Of a stretch of DNA of 64,000 nt, positions 43,207-52,280 are shown piece by piece. The translations under genes and the position numbers were made by a program. The notes below the pieces were generated by a model. The model saw only the letters and a program-made list of their open reading frames with translations. It did no database searches and was not told the DNA's origin. This DNA is from Brevundimonas vesicularis (lineage in GTDB: Bacteria > Pseudomonadota > Alphaproteobacteria > Caulobacterales > Caulobacteraceae), in assembly GCF_014204545.1 (NCBI RefSeq), contig NZ_JACHLJ010000004.1, positions 62,001 to 126,000 on the forward strand, given 5' to 3'. Numbering within the stretch: position 1 is the first letter of the stretch; each line of letters begins with the position of its first letter.

Positions 43207-43702
43207 GGCGGCAATCGTCGCGGCCTTCTTGCTGTCGGGCTGCGGCCAGGCCGAGCCGGTCGATCCGAACGCGAGCAAGGCCGAGGCGGCCGCCTTCATG
43301 GCCAAGAACGCTACGGAAGAGGGCGTTCAGACCCTGCCCAGCGGCCTGCAATACAAGGTGGTTCAGGCGGGACCGGCCGGCGGCGTCAGCCCGGACCGCA
43401 ACGACCTGGTCAAGGTCGATTACGAGGGCAAGCTGGTCGACAACAGCGTGTTCGACAGCTCCTTCGCGCGCGGGGCGCCTGCGGTGTTCACGCCTGAGGA
43501 AGTGGTCAAGGGTTGGACCGAAGCCTTGCAGAAGATGCGCGTCGGCGACGAATGGCTGCTCTATGTCCCGCCCGAGCTGGGTTATGGCGAGCAGGGCAAT
43601 CCCAAGATCCCCGCCAACTCGGTGCTGATCTTCCGCCTGAAGCTGCTCGACGTGGCCAAGGTGCCAGGCGGCGGATCGGGCGTCGGCACGGCGATGGGGT
43701 GA
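43187..43702 (+). CDS. FKBP-type peptidyl-prolyl isomerase lipoprotein
   Basis: A 171-residue exported FKBP. Signal peptide with lipobox LLSGC (Cys19). The FKBP domain has TLPSGLQYKVVQAGPAGG, DLVKVDYEGKLVDNSVFDSS, EVVKGWTEALQKMRVGDEWL and PELGYGEQGNPKIPANSVLI, all canonical. It should act in the periplasm on folding outer-membrane or secreted proteins. Overlaps the preceding stop by 20 bases. Confidence 0.9.
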   Translation: MNFGWGRAAIVAAFLLSGCGQAEPVDPNASKAEAAAFMAKNATEEGVQTLPSGLQYKVVQAGPAGGVSPDRNDLVKVDYEGKLVDNSVFDSSFARGAPAVFTPEEVVKGWTEALQKMRVGDEWLLYVPPELGYGEQGNPKIPANSVLIFRLKLLDVAKVPGGGSGVGTAMG

Positions 43703-43717
43703 CCCTTACGCAACTCA

Positions 43718-43743
43718 TCTCCTCCCTGCGAAACGAGAGGAGA
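43718..43743. terminator. Possible hairpin between FKBP and queG genes
   Basis: TCTCCTC (43718-43724) pairs with GAGGAGA (43737-43743) in a 43-base gap between convergent genes. There is no T tract. Moderate support only. Confidence 0.4.
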
Positions 43744-43745
43744 CC

Positions 43746-44855
43746 TTAAGCGCGTCGCCATTCGCTCAGAACCTGAGGATCGGTCTCGGTCGTCGCCTTG
43801 GCCAGGGCCGCGAACTCGTCGGGCGGCGTCAATTGTGACAGGGCCCAGACGGCGGCGCCGCGCACCAGGGGCGAGGGGTCGGCCAGAAGGGCTTTCGTGG
43901 GGGCGATCAGGGTCACGTCGGCCGAGTTGCCGACGGCGTAGAGGACGTTTCGCAGGAAGCGGTCGCGGCCGATCCGCTTGACCGGGCTCTTGGTGAACAG
44001 GGCGCGGAAGGCGGCGTCGTCCAGCGTCAGCAGGTCATGCAGGCGTGGGCTTTGAAAAGCCGGGCGGGGCGCCAGCCGGATTTCGCGGGCTTCCTGGGCG
44101 AACTTGTTCCACGGGCAGACCGCCAGACAGTCGTCGCAGCCATAGATGCGCGATCCGGTCAGGGTGCGGAACTCGATTGGCCAGGGACCGGCGAACTCGA
44201 TGGTCAGGTAGGACAGGCAGCGCCGGGCGTCGAGCTGGAACGGGGCGGGGAAGGCCTTGGTCGGACAGGCGTCGAGACAGGCGGTGCACCGGCCGCAACG
44301 TTCGGTCTCGGCCGCGTCCGGCTCGATCTCGGCGGCGGTCAGGATGGTGCCCAGAAACAGCCAGTTGCCATGGTTGCGGCTGAGCAGATTGGTGTGCTTG
44401 CCCTGCCAGCCCAGGCCGGCGCGCTGGGCCAGGGGTTTCTCCATCAGGGGGGCGGTGTCGACGAAGACCTTGATGTCGGCGCCGTTGCGGGCCGCGATCT
44501 GGCCGGCCAGCTGTTTCAGCCGGCCCTTGATGACCTCGTGATAGTCGTCGCCACGCGCATAGACCGAGATGTATCCGGCCGAGCCGTCGGCCAGCTGATC
44601 CAGCGGGTTCTGCTCAGGGCCGTAGTTCATGCCCAGGACGATGGCGGTCTTGGCCTCCTCCCACATGGCGGTCGGGTGCTGGCGGCGGTCCAGCGTCGTT
44701 TCCATCCATTCCATGTCGCCATGCCGACCCTCGTCCACGAAACGCCGCAGTCGCTCGCCCGCCGGCCAGGCGTCGGCCGCCGAGGCGAACCGGCAGACAT
44801 CGAAGCCGAGCTCGGCCGCGCGCTGGCGGATGAAGGTTTTCAGGCGGTCGGACAC
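43746..44855 (-). CDS. queG: Epoxyqueuosine reductase QueG
   Basis: A 369-residue cobalamin- and iron-sulfur-dependent enzyme of the last queuosine step. Two ferredoxin-type clusters: CGRCTACLDACPTKAF (~195) and CDDCLAVCPWNKFA (~245). The substrate-side element MNYGPEQNPLDQ and APLMEKPLAQRAGLGW with the catalytic Asp-containing loop DTAPLMEK are present. A HEAT-like C-terminal region closes it. GTG at 44855 is used. The organism also has gluQ, which acts on queuosine-modified tRNA(Asp). Confidence 0.92.
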   Translation of the reverse strand: MSDRLKTFIRQRAAELGFDVCRFASAADAWPAGERLRRFVDEGRHGDMEWMETTLDRRQHPTAMWEEAKTAIVLGMNYGPEQNPLDQLADGSAGYISVYARGDDYHEVIKGRLKQLAGQIAARNGADIKVFVDTAPLMEKPLAQRAGLGWQGKHTNLLSRNHGNWLFLGTILTAAEIEPDAAETERCGRCTACLDACPTKAFPAPFQLDARRCLSYLTIEFAGPWPIEFRTLTGSRIYGCDDCLAVCPWNKFAQEAREIRLAPRPAFQSPRLHDLLTLDDAAFRALFTKSPVKRIGRDRFLRNVLYAVGNSADVTLIAPTKALLADPSPLVRGAAVWALSQLTPPDEFAALAKATTETDPQVLSEWRRA

Positions 44856-44878
44856 GGGCGGGGGATAGCATGAAGTCT

Positions 44879-45017
44879 CCTCCGTGCGGAGCGGGGAGGT
44901 GGCGCGGCGCGTCTTCGCGCCGTGACGGAGGGGTTCTTCAGCGCATCACCGACGTCTGTGGGATTTCAAAAGCCCCTCCACCGCTTCGCGGTCCTCCTCC
45001 CCACAAGTGGGGAGGAG
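44879..45017. repeat. Two intergenic palindromic elements
   Basis: Element A (44879-44931): outer arms CCTCCGT and ACGGAGG, with an inner CGGCGCG-TCTT-CGCGCCG. Element B (44980-45017): ACCGC-TTC-GCGGT followed by CTCCTCCCCAC-AA-GTGGGGAGGAG, a perfect 11-base stem just past the DUF2239 stop. Such sequences recur between genes in Caulobacterales genomes from memory. B probably also terminates the DUF2239 transcript. Confidence 0.65.
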
Positions 45018-45021
45018 ACGG

Positions 45022-45549
45022 TCATGCGCCGTCGAACAGTTCAAGAAGCTGGGCCCGAATGTCAGTGGGCCAGGGGGCGATCAGGGCGGTCAGACGATCG
45101 CGGTCGCTGGCGAACAGGGCGCGGCTGGCCTCTTCGAAGTCGGGGGCGTCGCCGGCCATCTCGACCATGAAGCCGTAGGCGGCGTCGGCGCGACGGCGGC
45201 GTGCATCGTTGTCGGCGCCGGTCTTGCGGGCCTGTTCCACCAGACGGCGCAGGGCGGCCGAGGCGCCGCCCGGCTGGGTCGCCAGCCAGTCCCAGTGGCG
45301 AGGCAAAAGCGTGACCTCGCGCGCGGCGACGCCCAGACGCGGACGGCCGCGCTTTGGAGCCGGAGCCGGTTCTTGTTCCCGAAGATCCAGATCGACCGGC
45401 CGACCGGTCGCCAGATCGAACACGCGCAGCGCGGCTTGAGGCGAGGCCGCCAGGGTTTTGCGAAAGGCGGCCGCCACGGCGGCGTCCGAGCCTCTTGCGA
45501 TGCGTCGCGGGCCGTCGAACAGGACCAGATCACGATCTTCGTCGCTCAT
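45022..45549 (-). CDS. DUF2239 family protein
   Basis: A 175-residue protein of the DUF2239 family. The signature is KRGRPRLGVAAREVTLLPRH, then WLATQPGGASAALRRLVEQA. The Arg-rich mid-section and the predicted ribbon-helix-like VAAREVTLL suggest a DNA-interacting protein, but I know of no demonstrated function. It is divergent from the GIY-YIG gene across a 58-base palindromic region. Confidence 0.85.
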   Translation of the reverse strand: MSDEDRDLVLFDGPRRIARGSDAAVAAAFRKTLAASPQAALRVFDLATGRPVDLDLREQEPAPAPKRGRPRLGVAAREVTLLPRHWDWLATQPGGASAALRRLVEQARKTGADNDARRRRADAAYGFMVEMAGDAPDFEEASRALFASDRDRLTALIAPWPTDIRAQLLELFDGA

Positions 45550-45551
45550 GT

Positions 45552-45596
45552 ATTTACCCGGATGAAATTATCCGTCATGTTTATACCCGGATAAAT
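45552..45596. promoter_or_regulatory. Palindromes in the shared DUF2239/GIY-YIG promoter region
   Basis: TTTATACCCGGATAAAT (45580-45596) is an inverted repeat around ACCCGG. TTTACCCGGATGAAAT (45553-45568) is a related copy. CGGAT-GAAATT-ATCCG (45559-45574) is a second, overlapping palindrome. One of the two gene products, or another repressor, may bind here. Confidence 0.6.
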
Positions 45597-45607
45597 AGGA
45601 GAAGGCC

Positions 45608-45943
45608 ATGACGCCGGCAAGTCGCAAGCTGAAGATCGCGGAATACAAGGAGCGGCCGACCATCGCCGGGGTCTTCGCCGTGATCTGCAGCGCGACGGGA
45701 CAGGTCTGGGTCGGCAAGAGCCGCCATATCGACACCGAACAGAACGGCCTTTGGTTCGCGCTGCGCCACGGCGGCAGTCCCTATCGGTCGCTTGAGGCGG
45801 CGTGGCAGGCGCATGCGCCCGAGGACTTTCGGTTCGAACAGCTGGACCGACTGCCGGAGGACATCTCGGACCTGCGGCGCAAGGACGAACTGGTCAGCCG
45901 GGCGAAGCTGTGGATCGCGCGGCTGGGGGCGGAAGCGCTTTAG
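45608..45943 (+). CDS. GIY-YIG nuclease family protein
   Basis: A 111-residue single-domain GIY-YIG protein. The core is visible as IAGVFAVICSATGQVWVGKS (GIY and YIG strands replaced by GVF and VWVG), then the Arg-containing helix NGLWFALRHGGSPYRSLEAAW. The catalytic Arg is plausible (ALRHG) but I cannot fix it. AGGAGAAGG precedes the ATG. Divergent from the DUF2239 gene. It is more divergent than SLX-type proteins. Nuclease activity is not certain. Confidence 0.8.
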   Translation: MTPASRKLKIAEYKERPTIAGVFAVICSATGQVWVGKSRHIDTEQNGLWFALRHGGSPYRSLEAAWQAHAPEDFRFEQLDRLPEDISDLRRKDELVSRAKLWIARLGAEAL

Positions 45944-45949
45944 GGGCGC

Positions 45950-46636
45950 CTAGAAGTCCAAATCCGCGTACCAGGCCGATGGCGGCACGCCGACGAAGCG
46001 GTCGGCGAGCAGAGGGCGGAAGCAGGGGCGGGATTTGAGCTTGGAGTACCAGGTCTTTAGGCCTGGCCAGGTCTTCCACTGGATCTCGCCGAAATAGTCC
46101 AGCACCGACAGGTGGGCGGCGGCGATCAGATCGGCTTGGGACAGGCGTCGGCCGGCCAGCCAGTCGCGCGCGGCGACCAGGTCTTCGAGCATGGCGAGAT
46201 GGGATTTCAGGGCGTCGCGGCCGTCGCGCAGGGCGCGGGCCTCGGGCGGGCCGAGCTTGAGCAGGGGTTTCTCCATCCGCTCGTGCAGCAGGACGGCGTC
46301 GACCTCGTCCATGAAGCGGCGCTCGAACCAGCCGGTCAGGCGGCGCGCCTCGGCGCGTTCGGCGAGGTCGGCGGGCAGCAGCAGCGGCCCCTTCTGCTGA
46401 TCCTCGATCCAGCCCAGGATGGCGGGCAGTTCGCACAGCACCAGCGGACGGCCGCGATCCATCGTCTGGATCACAGGGGGCAGGCCGGACGGATTGAAGT
46501 CATTGACCGGGCAATCGTCCTCCCACGGACGGACCAGGGTGTCGGTCCATTCGATCCGCGCCTCTCCCAGCGCCAGTCGCGCGGCGCGCGAGGCGGGCTG
46601 GAAGGCGAAGTGGAAGAGAACGCAAGGGTCGGCCAT
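45950..46636 (-). CDS. Glutathione S-transferase family protein
   Basis: A 228-residue GST. N-terminal thioredoxin-like domain: LFHFAFQPASRAARLALGEA, with the cis-Pro loop GLPPVIQ and the E/S pair LCELPAILGWIE. C-terminal all-helical domain from ~95, with GRRLSQADLIAAAHLSVLDYFG carrying the N-capping box (S/T-x-x-D). The ATG at 46636 is used. Substrate unknown. Confidence 0.87.
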   Translation of the reverse strand: MADPCVLFHFAFQPASRAARLALGEARIEWTDTLVRPWEDDCPVNDFNPSGLPPVIQTMDRGRPLVLCELPAILGWIEDQQKGPLLLPADLAERAEARRLTGWFERRFMDEVDAVLLHERMEKPLLKLGPPEARALRDGRDALKSHLAMLEDLVAARDWLAGRRLSQADLIAAAHLSVLDYFGEIQWKTWPGLKTWYSKLKSRPCFRPLLADRFVGVPPSAWYADLDF

Positions 46637-46697
46637 CTGCGGTTGATGCGCCCGGACCCGTTAATGCGCGTTTACTGCATTGAAATTGGACGCAAGG

Positions 46698-47690
46698 TCA
46701 GGACCATGGGCCCTTGGGCGCGGGGCCGGTCGGGGCGGGGGCGGCTTGCGGCTCGGCGGGTGCGGCGGCCGGGATCGCGGGCTGCGGACGGGCGTGGCCG
46801 CGCGGGTCGGCGTGGATCAGGATGTCGGCGGAGGGATACTGGGCCAGCACCCGGTTTTCGGCGGCGACGACGATGGCGTGTGCGGCGTCCAGCGTCTGGT
46901 GCGCGTCCAGGTCGACATGCATCTGGATCATCATCACCTGACCAGACATGCGCGTGCGCAGCTGGTGCACGCCGAAGACCTGGAGGTCGGCCAGGACGGC
47001 CTTGGTGATGGCGGCGCGGTCGGCCTCGGGCACGGCGCGGTCCAGCAGGTGGTCGGCGGCGGCCTTCAGCATGCCGGTCGCGCCCCAGAACAGCCAGACG
47101 GCGACGACGATGCCGGCCGCTGCATCCAGTCCCGGCGCGCCGAGGAAGGCGCCCGAGATCACCCCGATCAGCACCACGACGTTGGCGGCGAGGTCGGCGG
47201 CGTAATGGGCGCGGTCGCCGGCGACGGCGAGGGAGCCGGTCTTCTTCAGCGTCTGGGTCTGCATCCACACCAGCCAGGCGGTGATGGCGATGGCCGCAAC
47301 CATGACGCCCGTAGCCCAGACGCCGGAGGTCACGGGACGGGGGTCGAAGATGCGCTGCACCCCCTCCCAGGCGATGAAGATGGCCGAGGCGAAAACCAGC
47401 CCGGCCTGGACCAGGGCGGACAGGGCCTCGCCCTTGCCATGGCCATAGCGATGGTCCTCGTCAGCCGGCGCGGCGGCCCAGCGCACCGCGAAGAAGGTGG
47501 TCAGGGACGCCGCCAGATCCAGAACCGAATCCGCCAGGGTCGCCAGGATGGAGACTGAGCCTGAGGCGCCCAGCGCAAAGGCCTTCATCGCGATCAGCAC
47601 CACCGCGACCCCGACCGACAGGCGGGTGATGCGGCGCGTGGCCAGATGGGCGTCGTCGAGCGAGGCGGGGGCGGGGGCGGGCGTCGTCAT
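46698..47690 (-). CDS. Cation diffusion facilitator transporter (FieF/YiiP type)
   Basis: A 330-residue inner-membrane metal/proton antiporter. Six transmembrane segments and the metal-site motifs ILATLADSVLDLAAS (D-x-x-x-D), DHRYGHGKGE, and DRAHYAADLAAN (H-x-x-x-D). The cytoplasmic C-terminal domain (~215-305) includes QVMMIQMHVDLDAHQ. The last ~30 residues are Pro/Ala-rich. I chose ATG 47690; a TTG at 47711 would add seven residues. Likely exports Zn or Fe. Confidence 0.87.
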   Translation of the reverse strand: MTTPAPAPASLDDAHLATRRITRLSVGVAVVLIAMKAFALGASGSVSILATLADSVLDLAASLTTFFAVRWAAAPADEDHRYGHGKGEALSALVQAGLVFASAIFIAWEGVQRIFDPRPVTSGVWATGVMVAAIAITAWLVWMQTQTLKKTGSLAVAGDRAHYAADLAANVVVLIGVISGAFLGAPGLDAAAGIVVAVWLFWGATGMLKAAADHLLDRAVPEADRAAITKAVLADLQVFGVHQLRTRMSGQVMMIQMHVDLDAHQTLDAAHAIVVAAENRVLAQYPSADILIHADPRGHARPQPAIPAAAPAEPQAAPAPTGPAPKGPWS

Positions 47691-47828
47691 TGTCGGCTTC
47701 TTCTCGCGCAATCGTGGCTGAAAGCCAACCGCTGGCCCAAACGGGTCGTTCCGTCAGAAACGATCATGCTCTAGGGGGAAGGCATCCGGGCGCGGCGCGT
47801 TCCGGGCGCATTGGTTTTCGAGGGTCTC

Positions 47829-48629
47829 ATGTCGGACTGGCTTGCCGCCATTATTCTGGGTCTGGTCGAGGGGCTCACCGAGTTCATTCCGGTCTCGTCC
47901 ACTGGCCATATGCTGCTGCTGGGCCACTTCATGGGCTTCGAGAGCGCGGGCAAGACGTTCGAGATCGTGATCCAGTTGGGCGCCCTGCTGGCCATCGTCA
48001 GCGTCTATTTCAAAAAGCTGTGGACCTTGGCGACGCGCTGGCCCTTCGACGCCGAGGCGCGCCGGTTCCTGATCGGGCTTTTGGTCGCCTTCGCGCCGGC
48101 TGTCGTGATCGGTTTCCTGGCCTATGACTTCATCAAGACGGTGCTGTTCGAGACGCCGCAGGTGGTGTGCATCGCCCTGATCGTCGGCGGGGTGATCCTG
48201 CTGCTGCTGGACCGGATGGACAAGAAGCCCCGCTGGCTGGACGCCGAGGCCTATCCGATGCGAATCTATTTCCTGATCGGCCTGTTCCAGTGCCTGGCCA
48301 TGATCCCCGGCGTGTCGCGGTCCGGCGCCACCATCGCCGGCGGCCTTCTGCTGAAGACCGACAAGCGGTCGGCGGCCGAGTTCAGCTTCTTTCTGGCCCT
48401 GCCCACCATGGGGGCGGCGGTGGCCTATGACCTGCTGAAGAACCACAAGACGCTGGATTTCAGCGACATCGGCCTGATCGTCGTGGGTTTCGTCGTGGCC
48501 TTCATCTCGGCGCTGGCGGTGGTGCGGTTCCTGCTGGATTTCGTCTCCAAGCGCGGCTTCGGCGTCTTCGCCTGGTGGCGGATCGTGGTTGGGGTCGTGG
48601 GTCTGGCGCTGTTGCAGGCGGGGTTCTGA
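47829..48629 (+). CDS. uppP: Undecaprenyl-diphosphatase UppP
   Basis: A 266-residue polytopic membrane phosphatase recycling the undecaprenyl carrier for peptidoglycan. Motifs: [20 protein letters not shown] (~15) and [20 protein letters not shown] (~160), the two conserved catalytic loops. ATG 47829 has GAGGG upstream; an upstream in-frame ATG at 47811 is less likely. Full length. Confidence 0.95.
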   Translation: MSDWLAAIILGLVEGLTEFIPVSSTGHMLLLGHFMGFESAGKTFEIVIQLGALLAIVSVYFKKLWTLATRWPFDAEARRFLIGLLVAFAPAVVIGFLAYDFIKTVLFETPQVVCIALIVGGVILLLLDRMDKKPRWLDAEAYPMRIYFLIGLFQCLAMIPGVSRSGATIAGGLLLKTDKRSAAEFSFFLALPTMGAAVAYDLLKNHKTLDFSDIGLIVVGFVVAFISALAVVRFLLDFVSKRGFGVFAWWRIVVGVVGLALLQAGF

Positions 48630-48633
48630 GACC

Positions 48634-49533
48634 ATGACCACACTTCTTTACGGCCGCCCGCCGGTCGTCTTCGATCCGCCCGGCGATGCAATCCAGACCT
48701 CGCCCCTGATCCCCGACTCGGCTGCGCTGGAGGCGCAGGAACCGGGCTCGGCCGATAGCGTCATGATCTACGCCCCGCCCGGCGTGCTGGAGCGGCGCTG
48801 TGTGCTGGCCCTGGCGCTGAAGGCGCTGAAGGTCGGCGGACGGCTGGATGTCATGGCGCCCAAGGACAAGGGCGGATCGCGCCTGGGCAAGGAGCTCAAA
48901 GGGTTCGGGCTCGAGGTCGCCGAGACGGCCAAGGCGCACCATCGCCGCTGCATCGTCATTCGGCCCGAAACGGTCGAGGGGTTGGACGAGGCTATCGCCG
49001 CGGGCGGACCGCAGATCGTGCCGGGACTGGAAGCCTGGTCGCAGCCCGGCGTATTCGCCTGGGACCGGATCGATCCGGGCTCGGCGCTGCTGGCCGAACA
49101 TCTGCCGGCGATGAAGGGTGAGGGGGTGGATCTGGGCTGCGGCTATGGCGCGTTGTCGATCGTGGTGCTGCGCTCGCCTGCCGTGACCAAGCTGAAGATG
49201 GTCGATCTGGACCGCCGCGCCATCAAAGCCGCTCGCCGCAATATCGAGGACGACCGCGCCAAGGTTTGGTGGTCGGACGCCCGCACCCTGGAGGCCAAGG
49301 GCGACAAGGATTTCGTCGTCAGCAATCCGCCCTTCCACGACGGCGGGGCCGAGGACCGTCGGCTGGGTCAGGCCTTCATCCGCAAGGCGGCCGAGCTTCT
49401 GAAAAAGGGCGGCGTCGCCTGGGTCGTTGCCAACCGGCACCTGCCGTATGAGGCCGAGTTGAATGCGGCGTTCAAGCGGGTGCGGCTGGTCGCCGAGGCG
49501 GGCGGCTACAAGCTGTTCGAGGCGGTGAAGTGA
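48634..49533 (+). CDS. rsmC: 16S rRNA methyltransferase RsmC-like
   Basis: A 299-residue two-domain SAM methyltransferase. The N-terminal half lacks the SAM loop. The C-terminal half has motif I GVDLGCGYGALSIV (~167) and the catalytic NPPF in FVVSNPPFHDGG (~228), followed by AAELLKKGGVAWVVANRHLPYE. The layout is that of RsmC (m2G1207), not RsmD. It starts four bases after uppP's stop and precedes the rsuA-like gene. Confidence 0.85.
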   Translation: MTTLLYGRPPVVFDPPGDAIQTSPLIPDSAALEAQEPGSADSVMIYAPPGVLERRCVLALALKALKVGGRLDVMAPKDKGGSRLGKELKGFGLEVAETAKAHHRRCIVIRPETVEGLDEAIAAGGPQIVPGLEAWSQPGVFAWDRIDPGSALLAEHLPAMKGEGVDLGCGYGALSIVVLRSPAVTKLKMVDLDRRAIKAARRNIEDDRAKVWWSDARTLEAKGDKDFVVSNPPFHDGGAEDRRLGQAFIRKAAELLKKGGVAWVVANRHLPYEAELNAAFKRVRLVAEAGGYKLFEAVK

Positions 49534-49535
49534 CC

Positions 49536-49565
49536 GCGCTCAAGCAGTCCGAAGGGCGGTAGCGC
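49536..49565 (+). promoter_or_regulatory. Hairpin abutting the rsuA-like start
   Basis: GCGCT (49536-49540) pairs with AGCGC (49561-49565), which touches the ATG. The inner loop reads CAAGCAGTCCGAAGGGCGGT and includes a candidate ribosome-binding GAAGGG. It matches the rpmA-leader hairpin at 39941 in arms and most loop bases. It could sequester the ribosome site. Confidence 0.55.
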
Positions 49566-50318
49566 ATGAAGAAAGTCCCGACGTCGAGGGTCGATCGTCT
49601 GCTGGGCTCGATGGGCTATGGTTCACGCGCCGAGATGGCGCGGATGGCCAAGGCGGGCGGCATCGTGCTGGATGGGACGGACCTGACGGACGTGTCCAAA
49701 CGTATCGCCGTGACGCCCGATCTGCCGAGCCGGATGGAGATCGATGGCGAGCCGCTGGATCCGGTGCAGGGTCTGGTGATCTTGCTGAACAAGCCGCTGG
49801 GCATGACCTGTTCTCATAAGGAAGAGGGGGCGCTGGTCTATGACATCCTGCCGGGACGGTGGCGGGCGCGCGATCCCGCCATCTCGACCATCGGACGGCT
49901 GGACAAGCAGACGACGGGTCTGCTGCTGCTGACCGACGACGGCGATCTTCTGCACCGGGTGATTTCGCCCAAGCGCCACGTGGCCAAGGTTTACCGGGCG
50001 GGTCTGGCGCGGCCGCTGACCGGAAAGGAAGGCGCGCTGTTCGCTTCGGGCGAGCTTGTGCTGGAGGGCGAGGACAAGCCGTTGGCGCCGGCGGTGCTGG
50101 AGGTGGTGTCGCCGACCGAGGCTCTGCTGACGGTGACGGAAGGCCGCTATCACCAGGTGCGCCGGATGTTCGCCGCCTCCGGCAACCACGTCGAGACCCT
50201 GCATCGCGAACGGCTGGGGGGACTGGTCCTGCCCGCCGATCTGGCGCCCGGTCAGTGGCGGCTGGCGACGGCGAAGGAGGTCGCCTCGATCTTCACGGCG
50301 CCCGAGAGCCTGGATTGA
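49566..50318 (+). CDS. rRNA pseudouridine synthase (RsuA/RluB family)
   Basis: A 250-residue pseudouridine synthase. The N-terminal S4 domain opens RVDRLLGSMGYGSRAEMARMAK. The catalytic Asp is in TIGRLDKQTTGLLLLTDDG (~110). The second motif is VTEGRYHQVRRMFAASG (~190). RsuA type (small-subunit uridine 516 in E. coli) is the best match by length, though RluB/RluE cannot be excluded. Its ATG follows the hairpin directly. Confidence 0.88.
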   Translation: MKKVPTSRVDRLLGSMGYGSRAEMARMAKAGGIVLDGTDLTDVSKRIAVTPDLPSRMEIDGEPLDPVQGLVILLNKPLGMTCSHKEEGALVYDILPGRWRARDPAISTIGRLDKQTTGLLLLTDDGDLLHRVISPKRHVAKVYRAGLARPLTGKEGALFASGELVLEGEDKPLAPAVLEVVSPTEALLTVTEGRYHQVRRMFAASGNHVETLHRERLGGLVLPADLAPGQWRLATAKEVASIFTAPESLD

Positions 50319-50358
50319 AGCTCTTGACGCCTGCAAGATCGGACGCGCAGGTCGAGGG

Positions 50359-51000
50359 ATGACCACCAAGATCAAGATTTGCGGCCTGACCACGTCGGAC
50401 ACGCTGGACGTCGCCCTGCAGAGTGGGGCGGACTTCGTGGGGGCGGTGGTGTTTCCCAAAAGCCCGCGCCATTTGGCGCCCGAAACCGCCGCCTCCCTGT
50501 TCGAGCGGGCGCGGGGGCGGGCGAAGATCGTGGCGGTGACGGTCGATCCCGACGACGCCATGCTGCAACAGATCGCCCGGACGCTGAGGCCCGATTTCAT
50601 CCAACTGCATGGGTCGGAAACGGCGCAGCGGGCGGAACAGGTGCGGGCGCGGACGGGGGCGGGGGTGATCAAAGCCTTGCCCATCCGCCAGGCGGACGAC
50701 TTCGCCGCCGCCGATGCGTGGGATGATCAGGCCGATCATCTGATGTTCGACGCCAAGCCTCCCGAGGGGTCGGCGCTGCCCGGCGGGGTGGGGCACAGCT
50801 TTGATTGGACCCTGCTGTCCGGTCGCGCCTTCCGCCGTCCGTGGTTCTTGGCGGGTGGTCTGAACCCGGACAATGTCGCCGAGGCGCTGAAGATGACGGG
50901 CGCGCCGATGGTCGATGTGTCCTCTGGCGTGGAAAGCGCGCCGGGTGTTAAGGACGCCGGCCGGATCGCGACCTTCATCCAAAACGCGCGCCGGTCGTAA
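50359..51000 (+). CDS. trpF: Phosphoribosylanthranilate isomerase
   Basis: A 213-residue TIM-barrel enzyme, third step of tryptophan synthesis. Motifs: [17 protein letters not shown] with the catalytic Cys7 region, [25 protein letters not shown], and the phosphate loop [14 protein letters not shown], then [14 protein letters not shown] precedes ATG 50359. First gene of the trpFBA-accD-folC cluster. Confidence 0.96.
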   Translation: MTTKIKICGLTTSDTLDVALQSGADFVGAVVFPKSPRHLAPETAASLFERARGRAKIVAVTVDPDDAMLQQIARTLRPDFIQLHGSETAQRAEQVRARTGAGVIKALPIRQADDFAAADAWDDQADHLMFDAKPPEGSALPGGVGHSFDWTLLSGRAFRRPWFLAGGLNPDNVAEALKMTGAPMVDVSSGVESAPGVKDAGRIATFIQNARRS

Positions 51001-51017
51001 TTGCGACGCCTCTCCGC

Positions 51018-52280
51018 GTGAAAGTCGAAACCGTGAACGCCCAGACCTCCATCCAAGCCGCCGATCCCGCCCAGCCGCTGCCGAACGCCTATGCCTGGCC
51101 GGACGCGCAGGGTCGCTTCGGTCCGTATGGCGGTCAGTTCGTGGCCGAGACCCTGATGCCGCTGATCCATGAGCTGGACGCGGCCTACAAGGCGGCCAAG
51201 GCGGACCCCAGCTTCCAGGCCGAGCTGGATGGTTATCTGGAGCATTACGTCGGTCGCGAGAGCCCGCTGTATTTCGCCGAGCGCCTGACCGAACATTTCG
51301 GCGGGGCCAACATCTGGCTGAAGCGCGAGGACCTGAACCATACGGGCGCGCACAAGATCAACAACTGCATGGGCCAGATCCTGCTGGCCCGTCGCATGGG
51401 CAAGACGCGCATCATCGCCGAGACCGGCGCGGGGCAGCACGGCGTCGCCTCGGCGACCGTGTCGGCGCGGTTCGGCCTGCCCTGCACGGTCTATATGGGC
51501 GCGGTGGACGTGGAGCGGCAGCAGCCGAACGTGTTCCGCATGCGTCTGCTGGGTTCGGAAGTCTTCTCCGTCACGGCCGGCGCCGCGACCCTGAAGGACG
51601 CGATGAACGAGGCGATGCGCGACTGGGTTACCAACGTCTCGGACACCTATTACATCATCGGCACGGCGGCAGGTCCGCACCCCTATCCGGCCATGGTGCG
51701 TGATTTCCAGTCGGTGATCGGCAAGGAGATCAAGAGCCAGTCGATGGCCCGGATGGGCAAGCTGCCCGAAGCGGTGGTCGCCTGCATCGGCGGCGGCTCG
51801 AACGCCATCGGCGCCTTCCACCCCTTCATCGAGGACGAGGCCGTGCGCCTGATCGGCGTCGAGGCGGCGGGCCACGGGCTGGATACGCCGGACCACGCGG
51901 CCTCGCTGAAGGGCGGTCGTTCGGGCGTGTTGCACGGCAACCGGACCTATCTGTTGCAGGACGAGGACGGCAATATCGTCGAGGGCCATTCGATCTCGGC
52001 CGGGCTGGACTATCCCGGCATCGGGCCCGAACACGCCTGGCTGCACGACATCGGCCGGGCCGAATATCGGTCGGCGACGGACAATGAGGCGCTGGAGGCG
52101 TTCCAGCTGTGCTCGAAGCTGGAAGGCATCATCCCGGCGCTGGAACCAGCCCACGCGCTGGCGCGGACGGGCGAAGTGGCGCGCGAAGTCGGCAAGGGCG
52201 GCGACGTCGTCCTGCTGATGTCGGGGCGCGGCGACAAGGACATCTTCCAGGTCGCCAAACATCTGGGAGTGAACCTGTGA
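51018..52280 (+). CDS. trpB: Tryptophan synthase beta chain
   Basis: A 420-residue PLP enzyme joining indole and serine. The PLP Lys is in [15 protein letters not shown] (~105). [15 protein letters not shown] and [17 protein letters not shown] (~257) bind the cofactor phosphate. Start at GTG 51018; GTG 51033 is an alternative. Its stop overlaps the next gene (GTGA). Confidence 0.96.
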   Translation: MKVETVNAQTSIQAADPAQPLPNAYAWPDAQGRFGPYGGQFVAETLMPLIHELDAAYKAAKADPSFQAELDGYLEHYVGRESPLYFAERLTEHFGGANIWLKREDLNHTGAHKINNCMGQILLARRMGKTRIIAETGAGQHGVASATVSARFGLPCTVYMGAVDVERQQPNVFRMRLLGSEVFSVTAGAATLKDAMNEAMRDWVTNVSDTYYIIGTAAGPHPYPAMVRDFQSVIGKEIKSQSMARMGKLPEAVVACIGGGSNAIGAFHPFIEDEAVRLIGVEAAGHGLDTPDHAASLKGGRSGVLHGNRTYLLQDEDGNIVEGHSISAGLDYPGIGPEHAWLHDIGRAEYRSATDNEALEAFQLCSKLEGIIPALEPAHALARTGEVAREVGKGGDVVLLMSGRGDKDIFQVAKHLGVNL

